Source: Branchiostoma belcheri (lineage: Eukaryota > Chordata > Leptocardii > Amphioxiformes > Branchiostomatidae). From it: a stretch of 64,000 nucleotides of DNA. The first letter of the stretch is position 1. Each line of letters begins with the position of its first letter. A program made the translations under genes and the position numbers. Of this stretch, positions 1 to 12,383 are shown piece by piece. The stretch is taken from assembly GCF_001625305.1 (NCBI RefSeq), contig NW_017803268.1, forward strand, positions 1,081,260-1,145,259, read 5' to 3'. The notes under the pieces were generated by a model. The model worked only from the letters and a program-made list of their open reading frames with translations, was not told the DNA's origin and ran no database searches.

Positions 1-960
1 TTAACCTTATAAAGTGGAGCCTCAAGCGCTCAAGCGACTCAACTGACTGAGTATGACCAGTTGACATCTGGGTTATGCTCGTTCTCCAAGTTTGATTGGA
101 TGAAAATACGTTACATAAACCGGTCTACGCCAGTTCTTTCAAAGTCTATGTAAGCAGGGATTTCGTGGCTATGATGCAACGTTTTAAGGAGATATTTTGA
201 CATTGTGTCAATCCGCCATGGCTAGGGATCATCATGTATTTTGAAATGGAAAAAAAATGCTTTACCCTTACTATTGTCAGGAGCAGATTGGGATGTCTAT
301 GTTCATCCAGTCTTGACTCTAGATGGGGTTTTCGTATGCATTTGTCAACTTTAACGACTTGTGATTACGGTGTCAAGCTACCTAACCTAACCTAACCCCA
401 ATCGAAAGTCTTACCTTAGTCCTGAAAAATGATCCCAACCCTAACTCTAATACCAACCCTAACTCTAGCCCTACAACACACCTGACTTCTCACGTATGTG
501 GCCCCTCAAGGATTTGGCTCAACACCGGGTGGATTCTTAGCCCTTTGTGTACGTCAAGGATCAAGGATCAAGACACCAATGAAGAAAATAACGAGTATCT
601 TCACCCTACTATTTTCTCAAGGGAGATTGGTGCGCTCAGCCGCAACTTTAGTTTACTAGTGCCGCCAGAGGCATGAAGTAATACCTGTTCAGCCCTGGTC
701 CTAGATGAGGTTTATGGTAACCCTAATGCTTGCTATTGTTAAGAGCAGATTGGGATCTATGTTCATCCAGTCTTGGCCCTAGATGGCATTTACATATGCA
801 TTTGTCAACCTCGAAGACTTATGATTCCGGGAGGATACTTAGCATTTTGCGTACGTCCATGTACAAGGCTCAAGATACCAATGGAGAAAATAACAAGTTT
901 CTTCACCTTACTATTTTCTCAAGGGAGATAAGTGTGCCGATTTCCACTCAGCCCCAACTC
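1..960. repeat. Partial copy A of a ~2.7 kb complex repeat
   Basis: Bases 1-180 match 2706-2887 closely (shared blocks around the words GTGGAGCCTCAAGCGCTCAA and CCGGTCTACGCCAGTTCTTT), and 727-960 match 3537-3785. The offset grows from about 2705 to about 2806 because copy B carries roughly 100 extra bases near 3073-3170. The copy starts at the window edge, so its true left end lies outside. It contains a short CCTAA-rich tract near 380-400. Short open frames at 730 and 3517 are the same repeat read twice and show no protein signature. Confidence 0.85.
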
Positions 961-2690
961 TAGTTTACTAGTGCCGGAGGCAGGTAGAAATATCTGTTCA
1001 GCCCTGACCCTAGATGGGATTTATGGTACTTTGTTGTGATTTAAGGTTCCGGTCGGATACTAGAGTACTTTTACTTGCGCGTAAGTCCAAACAACATGAC
1101 TCAAGGTGCCAATGGAAAATAACAGCATAGTCCAGGACCTTCACCTAACTAGGCTGAAAGACAGATTGGTATGCATAATTTCATTCATCCCCGACCTTAG
1201 GAATTGAGAAAATAACGAGTTTCTTCGCCCTATGATGGTGTCAGGGGAGATAGGTTCGCCGATTTCCACTCAACCCAAACTCTAGTCTACTAGCGCCAGA
1301 GGCAGGTCAAAATGCCTGTTCAGCCCTGACCTTAGATGAGGTTTTATATAAGGCTCCAGTTGGATACTTACACTTGCGCGTAAGTCCAAACAACATGACT
1401 CAAGGCGCAATGGAAAATAACAGCATAGTCCAGGACCTTCACCTAACTAGGGTGAAAGACAGATTGGTATGCATAATTTCATTCATCCCCGACCTTAGGA
1501 ATTGAGAAAATAACGAGTTTCTTCGCCCTATGATGGTGTCAGGGGGGGGGGGGATTGGTGCGCCGATTTTCACTCAACCTAAACCCTAGTTTACTAGTGC
1601 TGGAGGCAGGTAGAAATATCTGTTCAGCCCTGACCCTAGATGAGTTTTATGGTACTTTGTTGTGATTTAAGGTTCCGGTCGGATACTAGAGTACTTTCAC
1701 TTGCGCGTAAGTCCAAATAACATGACTCAAGGCGCAATGGAAAATAACAGCATAGGTCAGGACCTTCACCTATAGGGTGAGTGGCAGAGTGGTGTGCATA
1801 TTTTCATCCTTCCCTGACCTTGGATATGGTGTTTACAATACTTTTCCCACCTTCGGTGTGATTTGAGTTTTAGCTTGGATACGTATCATACCTGAGTGTA
1901 AGTCCATATAAGCATGGCTCAAGAGACTAATGGAAAATAACAGCATAGTTCAGGACCTTCAACTAACTAGGGTCAGAGGCAGAGCGGTGTGCATATTTCC
2001 GTGTGCATACATTCATCCCGAACTTAGCTGTGGTCATAGCTTTTGTTAACTTTGGTGTGATTTTGGATTTCGCAAAGATACATCGTGCAACACTTTTTTT
2101 TTATTCAGCATACAATAAACAAAATAAGGGTACAGGACAAAGTGACGACGGGCTCAAGTTAGGTAACTTATGTTGGATACGTATCATACCTGAGTGTAAG
2201 TCCAAACAACAAGGCTCAAGAGACCAATGGAAAAAAACAGCATTGTCATGTACCTTCACCTAACTAGGGTCAGAGGCAGAGCGGTGTGCATATTTTCGTG
2301 TGCATACATTCATCCCGAACTTAGCTGGGGTCATAGCTTTTGTCAACTTTGGTGTGATTTTGGATTCCGCATAGATACTTAGAATCGTGCAAAAGTTGAT
2401 AAACAAGACCCAAGACGCACATGGAAAATAACAACATAGTCCTGTTTCTTCACCTTACTAGTGTCAAAGTCAGATTGGTGTGCATATTTTCATTCATCTC
2501 TGACCTTAGATATGGTTAAGGCGGTACTTTTGTCCAGTCATGTGTGATTTAAGATTCCAGTTGGATACTTACACTCCTGCGTGAGTCCACAAACAATGAA
2601 AATAACAGCATACTCCTGTTTCTTCACCTTACTAGTGTCAAAGCTAGTTTGGTGTGCATATTTTCATTCATTTCCGACTTTACGGCATGG
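961..2690. repeat. Degenerate tandem sub-repeat array (units ~180-320 bp)
   Basis: The phrase around TTGCGCGTAAGTCCAAACAA followed by CTCAAGG..CAATGGAAAATAACAGCAT recurs at about 1075, 1378, 1705, 1900, 2195 and 2400-2600. Neighbouring phrases (GGATACTTA..., TTCACCTAACTAGGGT, TTTCATTCATCCC) recur with it. Spacing shrinks from about 310 to about 200 bp, so this is a diverged array and not a clean satellite. A run of ten G lies near 1541-1552. No coding signal was seen on either strand. Confidence 0.8.
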
Positions 2691-2705
2691 ATATTGTCAA
2701 GCGAG

Positions 2706-3790
2706 TTAACCTTATACAGTGGAGCCTCAAGCGCTCAAGCGACTCAATATTGGCTGAGTATGACCAGTTGACACCTGGGTTATGCTTGTTCTTCAAGTTT
2801 GAATGGATGAAAATACGTTACATTAACCGGTCTACGCCAGTTCTTTCAAAGTCTATGTAATTAGGGATTTCATGGCTATGATGCAACTTGTTAAGGAGAT
2901 GTTTTGACATTGTGTCAATCAGCCAAGGCTGGGGATCATCATATATTTTGAACTGAAAAAAAATGCTTAACCCTTACTGTTGTCAAGAGGAACTGATTGG
3001 GATGCCTATGTACATCCAGTCTTGACCCTAGATGACGTTTACGTATGCATTTGTCAACTTTGACGAGTTGTGATTCCGGTGTCAAGCCAAATACATGACT
3101 CCGACACTACTCAAGGGTTTCCAATATACTTGGGACAAGGGGTGGGGGGATTTAGTTGTGATGTGGGAGACTAAACCTAACCTAACCTAACCTAACCCCA
3201 ATCGAAAGTCTTACCCTAAGCTTAGCCCTAAACAATGATCCCAACCCTAAACCTAACTCTAATACCAACCCTAACCCTAGCCCTAGCCCTACACACCTGA
3301 CCTCTCACGTATGTGGCCGCTCAAGGATTTGACTCAACACCGGGTAGATACTTAGATGTTTGCGTACGTCCATAAACAAGGCTCAAGATACCAATGGAGA
3401 AAATAATGAGTATCTTCACCCTACTATTTTCTCAAGGGAGATTGGTGCGCTCGGCCGCAACTCTAGTTTACTAGTGCCAGAGGCATGAAGTAATACCTGT
3501 TCAGCCCTGGCCCTAGATGAGGTTTATGGTAACCCTTACTATTGTCAGGTGCAGATTGGGATGTGTATGTTCATCCAGTCTTGACCCTAGATGGGATTTA
3601 CGTATGCATTTGTCAACCTCGAAGACTTATGATTCCGGGAGGATACTTAGGTTTTTGCGTACGTCCATGTACAAGGCTCAAGATATCAATGGAGAAAATA
3701 ACGAGTTTCTTCACCCTACTATATTCTCAAGGGAGATTGGTGCGCCGATTTAATTTACACTCAGCCCCAACTCTAGTTTACTAGTGCCGG
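2706..3790. repeat. Copy B of the ~2.7 kb complex repeat
   Basis: Direct copy of 1-960. It contains four to five CCTAA units at about 3172-3198, resembling but not equal to a TTAGGG telomere repeat, followed by CCCTAACC-like words up to 3290. The same order of sub-blocks as in copy A shows that the whole block was duplicated as a unit. Confidence 0.85.
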
Positions 3791-3795
3791 AGGTA

Positions 3796-3912
3796 CAATC
3801 CTGTTATTCTCTGTTGGCGTCTTTAGCCTCGTTTAAGTTCCGGTTGGATACTTATACTCGTGCGTAAGTCCATAAACAAGGCTAAAGACGCCAACAGAGA
3901 ATAACAGGATTG
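3796..3912. repeat. Perfect 33-bp inverted repeat (hairpin) in the repeat block
   Basis: The left arm 3796-3828 and right arm 3880-3912 are exact reverse complements over 33 bp, with a 51-bp loop. The right arm is the normal repeat-unit phrase (GGCTAAAGACGCCAACAGAG...). The left arm is an inverted copy of it. Confidence 0.93.
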
Positions 3913-4202
3913 TCCACTACCTTCACCTTAACTAGCTAGTGCCTGAGGCAGATTGATCCCCGACGTTAGCTATGTGTTAACTTTGGTGGTGCGCTTTACA
4001 ATTACGGTTGGATATACTTACGTATTTACACTCGTGCGTATAAGTCCATAAACAGGGCTCAAGACGCCAATGGAGTATAACAGAGTAACCCTGCTAGTGT
4101 CAGTGTGCATATTTACATTCATATCTCCGACCTTGGATATGGTGTTAATGGTATGCTTATCAACTTTGTTACTTACATAAGTCCAGAAACAATACTCAAA
4201 AC
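3913..4202. repeat. Further degenerate units of the 1-3790 repeat
   Basis: The words CGTGCGTAAGTCCATAAACA and GGCTCAAGACGCCAATGGAG recur here. The block ends at the MITE that starts at 4203. Confidence 0.65.
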
Positions 4203-4464
4203 TAGCCTGGGTACCATCCTGGTTAGTTTAGGTCCGCTCCCACAGTCGCTGCCTAGTCTCCATCAGACTCCTTTGCAGGTTGAATAAATAGTAGGAATTG
4301 GGCTAAAAAGAATGTAGCTGACCAGGGGAGTTGGTTGGATCCTCCCCCAGCCAGCTACATTTAGGCCGATTTCTACTATTTATTCAGCCTGCAGAGGAGT
4401 CTGGTGGAGACTAGGTGGCGACTGTGGGAGCGGGCCTAAACTAACCAGGATGGAACCCAGGCTA
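4203..4464. mobile_element. Non-autonomous foldback DNA element (TAGCCTGG family), 262 bp
   Basis: It begins TAGCCTGGGTACCATCCTGG and ends CCAGGATGGAACCCAGGCTA. The whole body folds back: GCTCCCACAGTCGC pairs with GCGACTGTGGGAGC, and AATAAATAGTAG pairs with CTACTATTTATT. Flanks ACTCAAAAC (4194-4202) and GCCCGAGAC (4465-4473) agree at five of nine positions and differ only by transitions, as expected of an old 9-bp target duplication. There is no coding capacity. Confidence 0.85.
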
Positions 4465-6036
4465 GCCCGAGACGCCAATAATTTAAAAACAATTTCTTTG
4501 GTCTAGATCTGTCGGGTGTCCTATTAAATATTCCACTCACAGAGGTATGTTATGACTATGGCGTTTTCACTTGCCTTAGGAGGTAGACAATCTACGGCAA
4601 GGTCACAGAAAAACAATTATTTAAGGCTGAATACATCAAGGAAATGAGCTTCACAGAGTCGGGCAATGATAAAAGATTTGCGTAAATTGTGGTCTCGTCT
4701 GCTTTGCAACTAGACGAAAAGTCATTTTGAAGAGAACCACTGGGCTTTGTCAGTTGTAGATAACAGTCATTTCAGCATCTATCGCATATGCGTTTAAAGT
4801 GTTAATATATACTTCTGGGTAACAGAGGTATACTTTTGGGTGGCTAAGCTGTGGGTTTGTGTATGTATTTGTACTGGCAGAGTAGGTTGACAGTACATGA
4901 CTGGAAAACGATTGATGGCAGGCATATTTCTATTCATCCCAGACCCTAAAAATAATATATATAGTATGTCAATATTGGTGTGATTCGGATTCCGGTTGAA
5001 TATACTTATAACACTTGTACATATGGTATTTCAAGGGAACCACTGGCCTTTGTAAGTTGAAGATAACTCAGATTGTGTGAGTTGTCAGTCCCATATCTAT
5101 TAACCTCTTCCCGCTCGAAATGCCACTTGCTTATGCACCGGGTTAGTTCAGGTATAACTGGACCTGTGCTGGTATTAGTTCAGATGTGTACCTTCACCTA
5201 ATCCCAGTACTATTCAAACTCTCCAAATACCCTCTAAACAATCTCTCAATACAACGTACTGAATATAATGCGACTTTAAAAGTAGCGTTGAAAGTTTACC
5301 CCTTCTACACACTTCTGAGTTGATTGAAAAAGTTAACGCAGATGCATTCATGTTTTTCCTTGCAAGCCTCATATGCTTAATTGTATACTTGCTTCTTTTC
5401 TTTTGCACAGACAGTCTGGGCATAGAGCCCAACTATCTATCTTAATGCGGAAGAGAGGTGTGGGTTAGTTTTCAATCATAAGGTTGGACTTGGCCATCAT
5501 CTAGATGGAGCGCCAAGGCTGTTGTTTTGAACATTTTGGCAAAGCTCCCAGAAAAAGAAAATCGTCTCGCCCACCACATAGAGCGCTTTTAAACAACAAG
5601 ATACATATCGTGCCAGATTCATGTGCTCTTGGGGAGTAGTTAAAACTTGGTTGTTAGTTACGTTGCAACTTTGCAATGATGCCTTTGGTCAAAAGAGAAT
5701 GTCTATTTTGACAAATCTCATAGAATACTGGTACAAAGTAGGACGACAAGTCATTACGTAAACGAAGAAAGTTCAACGCCCACACAAGAAGAAGAAGAAA
5801 AAGAAAGAAGAAGTCAAGTTCACTAACTTATCAAAACTTTTCATCTCAGACAGTTACAGTATATCTATTTTACCAGAAGGTTACTGTTTTCTTTTGGTAG
5901 TTCTAGGACAATAAGAATACACAATCAGTACAAGAAGTAATGCACAGCAATAACAATACAGTATACAGGGTTTCATCAAGGACAATATTCTGCTAATGTC
6001 TAAATTGTGAAATTAGCTAAGACATGTAACATGTTG
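4465..6036. other. No gene recognised
   Basis: Apparently unique, AT-leaning sequence. A weak ~60-bp direct similarity (AACCACTGG.CTTTGT) occurs at about 4734 and 5038. A purine-rich AAGAAG tract lies near 5785-5815. The open frame on the minus strand at 5214-5432 shows no motif and was not called. Confidence 0.5.
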
Positions 6037-6156
6037 ATACTGCTATCCCCTAGTTAATACTGCTATCCCCTAGTTAATACTGCTATCCCCTAGTTAATAC
6101 TGCTATCCCCTAGTTAATACTGCTATCCCTTCGTTAATACTGCTATCCCTTAGTTA
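6037..6156. repeat. 20-bp minisatellite, six units
   Basis: Six head-to-tail 20-bp units of ATACTGCTATCCCCTAGTTA. The first four are identical and the last two carry one or two substitutions. Confidence 0.97.
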
Positions 6157-6700
6157 AGTAGCCAGTGGAGTTTTATTGCTATCTACTTCGTTGAACAATT
6201 GTAAACATTGTCATCCATTTGATTATGTGGAAACGTTGGCGTTGTTCCCAGAAAAAGATCCACTGGAGCAAAAAGAAAATGACAAAGTTCATTGTTCCAG
6301 AATCCCTTCCCGTCTTAGGATAATCAAGGATGTGTTCGCTTGATTCTTAAGGCTTGACATTCTTAAATGGAGTCATAGGTTGGATCAAGGGATCATGTCT
6401 ATGTTGCCAACGCTCCGTGAAGAATTACGTCTACTGCGTTTGAACTTCATCCAGGACAGAGGTTACTAGGGAGCTTTCGTTGCATTGCTGCCCTACATGT
6501 CGGGACTGGTACCGGTATTAAGGGCAGTAAGTAAGTAGGTAAGTTCTTAATCCCCCCCTCCTTACAAAATAGATTATCCCCAGTTGCTACTTGATTTGCA
6601 GAACCAACATTTCATCATATTGTAGCAAAAATGTCCGTTGTCTGCTGGATTGAAATGACTGGAACATAACCTATCTAGGTTCCCATCCCAAATAATGTTT
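6157..6700. other. No gene recognised
   Basis: Nothing beyond scattered CCCAGAAAAA words that also occur near 5550 and 7330. This may be an old dispersed repeat. Confidence 0.4.
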
Positions 6701-6711
6701 GTGCATATTGT

Positions 6712-6810
6712 TGATATAACTTTATTGCACAACAAGTGTACATGGTACAAAGTATAACATCTATATGACTACTGTGTAAAACTTTCATAAGGCTAACCTA
6801 ACTAATACAA
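6712..6810 (-). mobile_element. LINE 3'-end fragment
   Basis: ACTTTATTGCACAACAAGTG followed by TACATGGTACAAAGTAT parallels 40289-40335 (ACTTTATTGCACGACAATTG, CACATGGTACAATGTAT). The 40289 copy lies just downstream of a LINE C-terminal frame on the minus strand, so this is read as the same kind of LINE tail. Only the tail survives. Confidence 0.55.
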
Positions 6811-7759
6811 GAGTGGGTGGCCCTGGTTTGGAAATGTGACCTAGGCATAAACTAAACAAGACGGCACACAGTGTTATTCATGAACGCAATCTTTCTAAGC
6901 CTAGGTCTTACTCTAGACCTGGCAAGTGTTTGGCAAAGTTCCCGGACTAGCTGACTAAAAAGCTTGCAAATGAAATCTCCGTGCCCTTGTTAAAACGCTA
7001 CTGACACGCACCTGTCAGCTCTTTTGGGCTGAAAGCTTGTCGAACATAATCTTACTCATCATTGTTAGCCGAGGTTTGTTGGCAACGTTTACCGAAGACT
7101 GATACCGGAAGAGACAACTTTGCCAACTTTTGTAGGCAACGTTTACTGAAGAGTAATACCATGAGAGACACAGCGCTGAAGCCTGCTACAAATGGAAAAG
7201 ACATTGTGTCAATCTCTTGTCCCGGGTTAAAGCCTGTTTATCACAGATAGCTAAGGCACCAGGCTTTCCATTATGTCGTCAGTGAATGATAAAGTCAAAT
7301 GAATGAGGAAGATCTAAACTGGCAAACCTCCCAGAAAAACAGCGTCTTGCTCGCTACCTCACGTATCGCTAGACGTCTGAGAGATTAATAACAATAATTC
7401 TAAGTACTTTCAGGCGGATACAAACTAACGGTAAGTTAAAAATGTGTCAAAGGGCAAAAGAAAAGTTGCACTTACAGTACTTCCTAGTTACAGCGTAAAG
7501 AGATTCCCCAGCGTATTTTGCTTCAAAACCCTTTCCCTTTATCTAGTTACTCAGCTGACAAAAATTCAGTAGTTTTGATTCGGTTGCCTACCCTACCGTA
7601 ACGTAACGTTACATGCATACGAAGAGAGCATTGGTCGCCAGTATTGTATTTTGTGTAGGTTTTCACCATGCAAACCTCTTTGATGGATTGATGAATGAAT
7701 GAATAAGGAGAGGTGCATACATAGAAATGCGATTGATTTTTGTATACGGTCAAGGTGGC
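6811..7759. other. No gene recognised
   Basis: There is a local duplication of GGCAACGTTTACCGAAGA-like words at 7081-7155. The small open frames (7062, 7547, 7593) are not supported by any motif. Confidence 0.4.
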
Positions 7760-8640
7760 ACCGTGGGTGTTGACTTTCAGATGTAATTTGCAATTGATGT
7801 TTTTGTCAGAGACAGAGACCTTAACTTATTCCTCTAGGCTTTGATCAACGAACTTGAACATCAAAAGTGTAAACCACAAGTTCTACGTACAGAAACTTGA
7901 CCTCTATGCAAAAAAGGTTATGACTTTACTGTAGGGTGAAGTCAGGTGACAATTAGGTGAGGGTGAAGATTTTGACTTTCAGATATGATTGGTAATACAT
8001 GTTTTTGTCTTGCCTTAGACCTAATCTTATTCCTCTTTTCATTGATCAACAAAGTTGAACATCAAAAGTGTAAACCACAAGTTCTACTTACAGAAACTGG
8101 ACCGCTGTGCAAAAAGGTCATGTCCTTAGTAACAGGTGAAGGTGAAGATATTGACCTTCAGATATAATTGGCAATAGATCTCGGAAAAATGTTGAACTTT
8201 ATTTCAACACAAAGGTGACACAAAGATCAAATTTTCAACGACCAAGTACTGTTGCCTTCGCCATGAAAGCGGCAGTGGTCGTTGAAAATTTGATCTCTGT
8301 GTCACCCTTGTGAACCAACGCAGATGAACTTTCATGCCAATAGATCTTTTTGTCCCACCTTAGACCTCTTCTTATTTTTCTTTGGTTTGATCAACGAAGG
8401 TGAAGACAATAATTATAATCATAAACAACTACTCACTAAAACTGAACCGCTAAAGGCCATGCCCTTAGTATAAAGTGAAGGAAAGTGACAAAAGGTGAAG
8501 GCGACGATTTTGACCTACAGATGTAATTGGCAAAAGATCGTTTTGTCACGACTTAGACCTATCTTATTTGATAGCTTTAATCAACAAAGGTGAACACAAT
8601 AAGTATAAACCATTACTTACTGAAACAAGACTGTGAAGAA
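7760..8640 (+). repeat. Family U tandem units (~195 bp), plus orientation
   Basis: The phrase GACTTTCAGATATGATTGGTAATA...GATCAACAAAG...ATCAAAAGTGTAAACCACAAGTTCTAC...ACTG.ACCGCT recurs with starts near 7772, 7972, 8152 and 8512. The third unit is interrupted by an inverted pair (8205-8325). Reverse-complement copies of the same unit occupy 13100-14835. Open frames here are short and differ between units. Confidence 0.8.
8205..8330. repeat. Head-to-head pair of a short dispersed repeat (foldback)
   Basis: Arms of about 30 bp centred on GATCAAATTTTCAACGACCA (near 8226) and TGGTCGTTGAAAATTTGATC (near 8276), each extended by GTGACACA / TGTGTCAC. The same arm occurs once at 32704-32770. The flank GAACTTTATTTCAACACAAA suggests a retroelement-type 3' end with an AATAAAG word on the minus strand. 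Confidence 0.75.
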
Positions 8641-10530
8641 AGTCCTTACAAAGTGATCCTACTCATGACAGACGCAGACGAGGTAACCGACCTATCACGT
8701 AAGCCCCTGCCACACATAGCCAAATATGGCCCCCAAACACTAAACGAATTCCCCCCATCTATGGTTAAGAGTAGGTTGGGAGCAAGGTCGGTTGGTGTTC
8801 GGCCAGGTAGGCTACTGTTCAGCCGGGTCTTTCGAATGTTTCAGAATGTTTAAAACATTCGGGTGTGGACGGGAGGTTCTACCATGGTTAGCTGGTGGTT
8901 GGGTGGTGTTCGGGAGTAGGGACTCAAATGTAACTCAAATCCGATTGGTATGTTGAGGTAAGCATAGCTTCAGATTCTGAATGTGTGACAAGGCGTTTAT
9001 GTACAGTATATCAACGCATCTCCTGGGGACGGCAATAACCAACTCTAGGCGAAACAGATCTTTGACCTTGCACCAGTGGAAATGGAGGAAACTTGCAGCC
9101 GCCTGAAGATGATATATATATTACCTTTCACAGGGTACTCTACCGTCTCTTCGAACAGCCTTCAGCAACAGCCTTCCTTGACTATTTTGTGGTAACTGAA
9201 GAAGAAAACTACCCGCTACCTATCATATTGAGCAGAGCGTTTTTTTCGGATTTTAAAGATTAAATTGATAAATGCCAGTGTGGAACTTTTTGTGATAGGT
9301 GAAAAAAATCGATGAAAGTGTGAAATCTAAAACTCATGGTAGCTTTATTCATATATGTATAAAACATCGTCTTCTCAATCAGAAGAAATACGAAGTCCTT
9401 AAAAATCTCTTAGCTCCATCAGTTCACGTGTATTTTTCACATGCACCCAAAATGTATGAATAAATTTAATGCAGTTTACGTTCACTGAACTGAGTACATT
9501 GTATATGCGTTGATAGAGTACGTGTGGTTGAGACAGCTGAACTTTCCTGGGACACGACACACGTACTCCGTATGCCTGAAGTGGAACCTGTCAAACTGTT
9601 CGCTCTCTAGTACGATCCTACTCATGACAGACGCAGACGAGGGAACCGACCTATCACGTAAGCCCCTGTCACACATAGCCAAATATGGCCTCCCGAACAC
9701 TAAACAAACTACCCCTTTCTATGGTTAAGCTTGAGTAGGCCGAGACAAGGTCCGCTACTGTTCAGCCGGACCTTTTGAAGTTTTAAATGAAATTAAAACA
9801 TTCGAGTGTGGGCCGGATGTTCAACCATGGTTGCCTGGGTGTTGGCCGGTGTTTGGGATTAGGTTGGGGCGGTATAGGCAGTTAGATTTGACTCAAATTT
9901 TACTAAAAGTCGATTGGTATGTTAAAGTAAGCATGGCAGTATGTACAGTATATCAACACATCCTCTGGGAGACGGCAATAACCAACTTTCAATGAAACAG
10001 GTCTTTGACCTTGCACCAGGGGAGATGGAGGAAACTTGCAGCCGCCTGAAGATGATATATATATTACCTTTCACAGGGTACTCTACCGTCCCTTCGAACA
10101 GCTTTCAGTAACAGCCTTCCTTGACTATTTTGTGGTAACTCAAATTAGATTCGTATCGAAAGGTAGGTATGACATACATATAGTCAGACTGCTCCCGAAC
10201 GTCAGATCCTAAATGTGTGACAGGGCCTTTATATACTGTTTATCAACACATCTCCTGGGCGACGGCAATAACCAACTCTAGGTGAAACAGATCTCTGACC
10301 TTGCACCAAGCGAAATGGAGGAAACTTGCAGTAGTCGCCTGAAGATGATATATATTACCTTTCACAGTGTCCTCCACCGTCCTCACTTTATTCAGAACGC
10401 ACGACTCCGCCTTTGCGATTTCCAACGGGGGCGTTTGTGGAGACTACCGTGTTTTCGTCAATATCATAGTTCCCATAGTTACTGCAAAAATCAATCCGCG
10501 AGCTTTCATCACATCATAATGGCCAATTAA
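8641..10530 (+). repeat. Family F repeats, plus orientation
   Basis: Shared phrases are CTACTCATGACAGACGCAGA (8666 and 9618), CACATAGCCAAATATGGCC (8712, 9672), AAACATTCGGGTGTGG-like (about 8855, 9795), CACATCTCCTGGG.GACGGCAATAACCAACT (about 9015, 9957, 10247) and TGCACCAG.G.A.ATGGAGGAAACTTGCAG (three copies). At least three diverged copies lie head to tail. Reverse-complement copies lie at 14836-16600, and further relatives at 21050-21300 and 42060-42420. No transposase frame was seen, so this is probably a non-autonomous DNA element family, but the termini were not resolved. Confidence 0.75.
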
Positions 10531-11570
10531 CCTATGCCCGGGGGCGACTTCATATAGACTCTCGGAATATACAATAAAGTACCCATAAACGTGATGAGAA
10601 TGACAGGGACAGTGAATGGAAATGAAGTAAAATTCACAGGTGAATCAAAATATGAAGGTGACATGCTGTGTCAAGTGATGGAAAGTAGAATGGGGTAATA
10701 TCGCTCTAAAAGCTATAATCAAAACAGTCCATCCATTTGGCTTATTGAATGTTACTGAGTTACATAATGATAACCCTGGGCGATGGTACTCGATAGATAA
10801 TGCTCGCTATTGAATTTAAGTAAAAAAAAAAAAAGAAAGAATGGAGAGGTTCTTTCCCTTAGATTTCAATACATTCAAAGACTATAAAATATTCTTAATA
10901 TATTACAATGATATAAAACACATAAATCGACATTGTTTTAAGATATACCATTGCAGCATCATTCTTGTCAGAAAATATTAAAAGGTGAAATAACCATATA
11001 TGTATATTCTATGTGATCTCATTTGCAATAATCGGATTTACATGAAACAAGTTTTTTTTAATACAGTTTTTATGTTGACCCTTTTAGTGTACATTAAGCG
11101 GTGTTGAACCGTTGGCCCTTCTTGCGTCATACATGGGCGGAATATTTTCTACGAGTTTTCAGGAGTTACGAAAACATCATTTAAGTCATAGCTATCATAC
11201 TTGGTAGTTAAATGTAAAAATTGCTTTTCCTGCCCCTCCCACTCTTAAAGCTTTTATCTACTTTGGCACTGACGCAAGTCAAAATGAATCTCGCTGAAAC
11301 TTTTTTTGGTTATTGGTATACGGCATCAAATTCTTACTACGATCATGCGATGATTGTGACCACGTAGTAACATGCTGGCAGAAGAGTTGGGCCTCCTCTT
11401 GTAACCTAAACGTAACTTTCTGAAACTGAAAAAAAAAACTAAGTCAGAGTATAGTAGTAAACCCAACAGAGGTTATCAATAACAATTTGTTTAGGAAGAT
11501 GACCTTCGTACCCTTTATAAATATCTTTGACCTTGATTTCAAAAGGAAGACTAATAATGATGATGTAGAT
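10531..11570. other. No gene recognised
   Basis: AT-rich, with an A-run near 10820 and small similarities to 33318-33360 (ATAATCAAAACGGT..CCATCTGTTTG). No exon-like signal. Confidence 0.4.
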
Positions 11571-12290
11571 GCAACGTGAATCGTCTGACAGTTTTCAAAC
11601 CCTATCCAGTTGCTTGCTTGAGTAACGATTGTGAACCTGTCTTCTACGCCTCATACATGTTTTTGTTATTGGTCACTGTCCGCTAGTGACCATTTTCAAA
11701 GACTTCAGTGCCTGCTCGACTTTATGATCTTTGGGACGATCAAAAGATTGCTCACATCAGAGGTTCTAGTTAACTGGGCTGGGCTGCATGTCGGTTTTTG
11801 CTCTCAACTTCGATTTGGAAATTTTTAACGGGCAACACCATCGAGCCGGGTTAACAGTTGATTGAATTAGATTGTGCGTACGCGTGTTCATGCAACTCTT
11901 GGTGCTCAGAGGTTCTAGTTAAAAGGGCTGGACAGCGTGGACTTTTTTCGATCTGGCCCTTTATTGGCCAATTTTGAACGGGCAGCGACATCAAGCAGAG
12001 TTACCAGTTGATTGAATTAGATTGTGCGTACGCGTGTTCCTGCAAGTTTTGGCGGTCTTGACTTTGATCGGCGAGTTTTGAAAGGGCAAGGACATGGCTT
12101 GGTGACAAGTGCAAGGAAGTACAAATGGGATAGAGACAAATGCCCTAAGGTACGCAAGTTAGCGTTTGCACGTCTATTGTCATCCAAATCTCAAAAGTGC
12201 ACGCTGGAATGTTGGCCCAAACAATTTGGAAGTGATTCAAAACTTTTTTCTTATAATGAGGTGGGCTCACCTTAATCCATACCCATCTTC
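11571..12290. repeat. Block R, copy 1 (with an internal ~150-bp tandem duplication)
   Basis: 11590-11910 matches 13640-13960 over hundreds of bases (GACAGTTTTCAAA, GGTCACTGTCCGCTAGTGACC hairpin, GATCTTTGGGACGATCAAAA, TTAGATTGTGCGTACGCGTG). Within copy 1 the segment ending GATTGTGCGTACGCGTG is present twice (11757-11912 and 11913-12060), while copy 2 has it once. Confidence 0.85.
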
Positions 12291-12383
12291 CTAGACTGGA
12301 GCTTGATTGTTAGTACTGGCACCTTTCATTTTCCTTACGTGTTTCCAGCAAGGTCACAAAGTCATAGTTTTTTTTTCAACAAG

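Noticed and set aside
3172-3198. Interstitial telomere
   Set aside because: The unit is CCTAA, with only one CCCTAA-like variant nearby, inside a repeated block; too short and the wrong unit for a TTAGGG telomere.
1-4200. LTR retrotransposon with the 2.7 kb spaced copies as LTRs
   Set aside because: No polymerase, protease or integrase words lie between the copies; the interior is more repeat units.
6037-6156. CRISPR array
   Set aside because: Units are contiguous with no unique spacers, and the window is eukaryotic. The same applies to the other tandem arrays.
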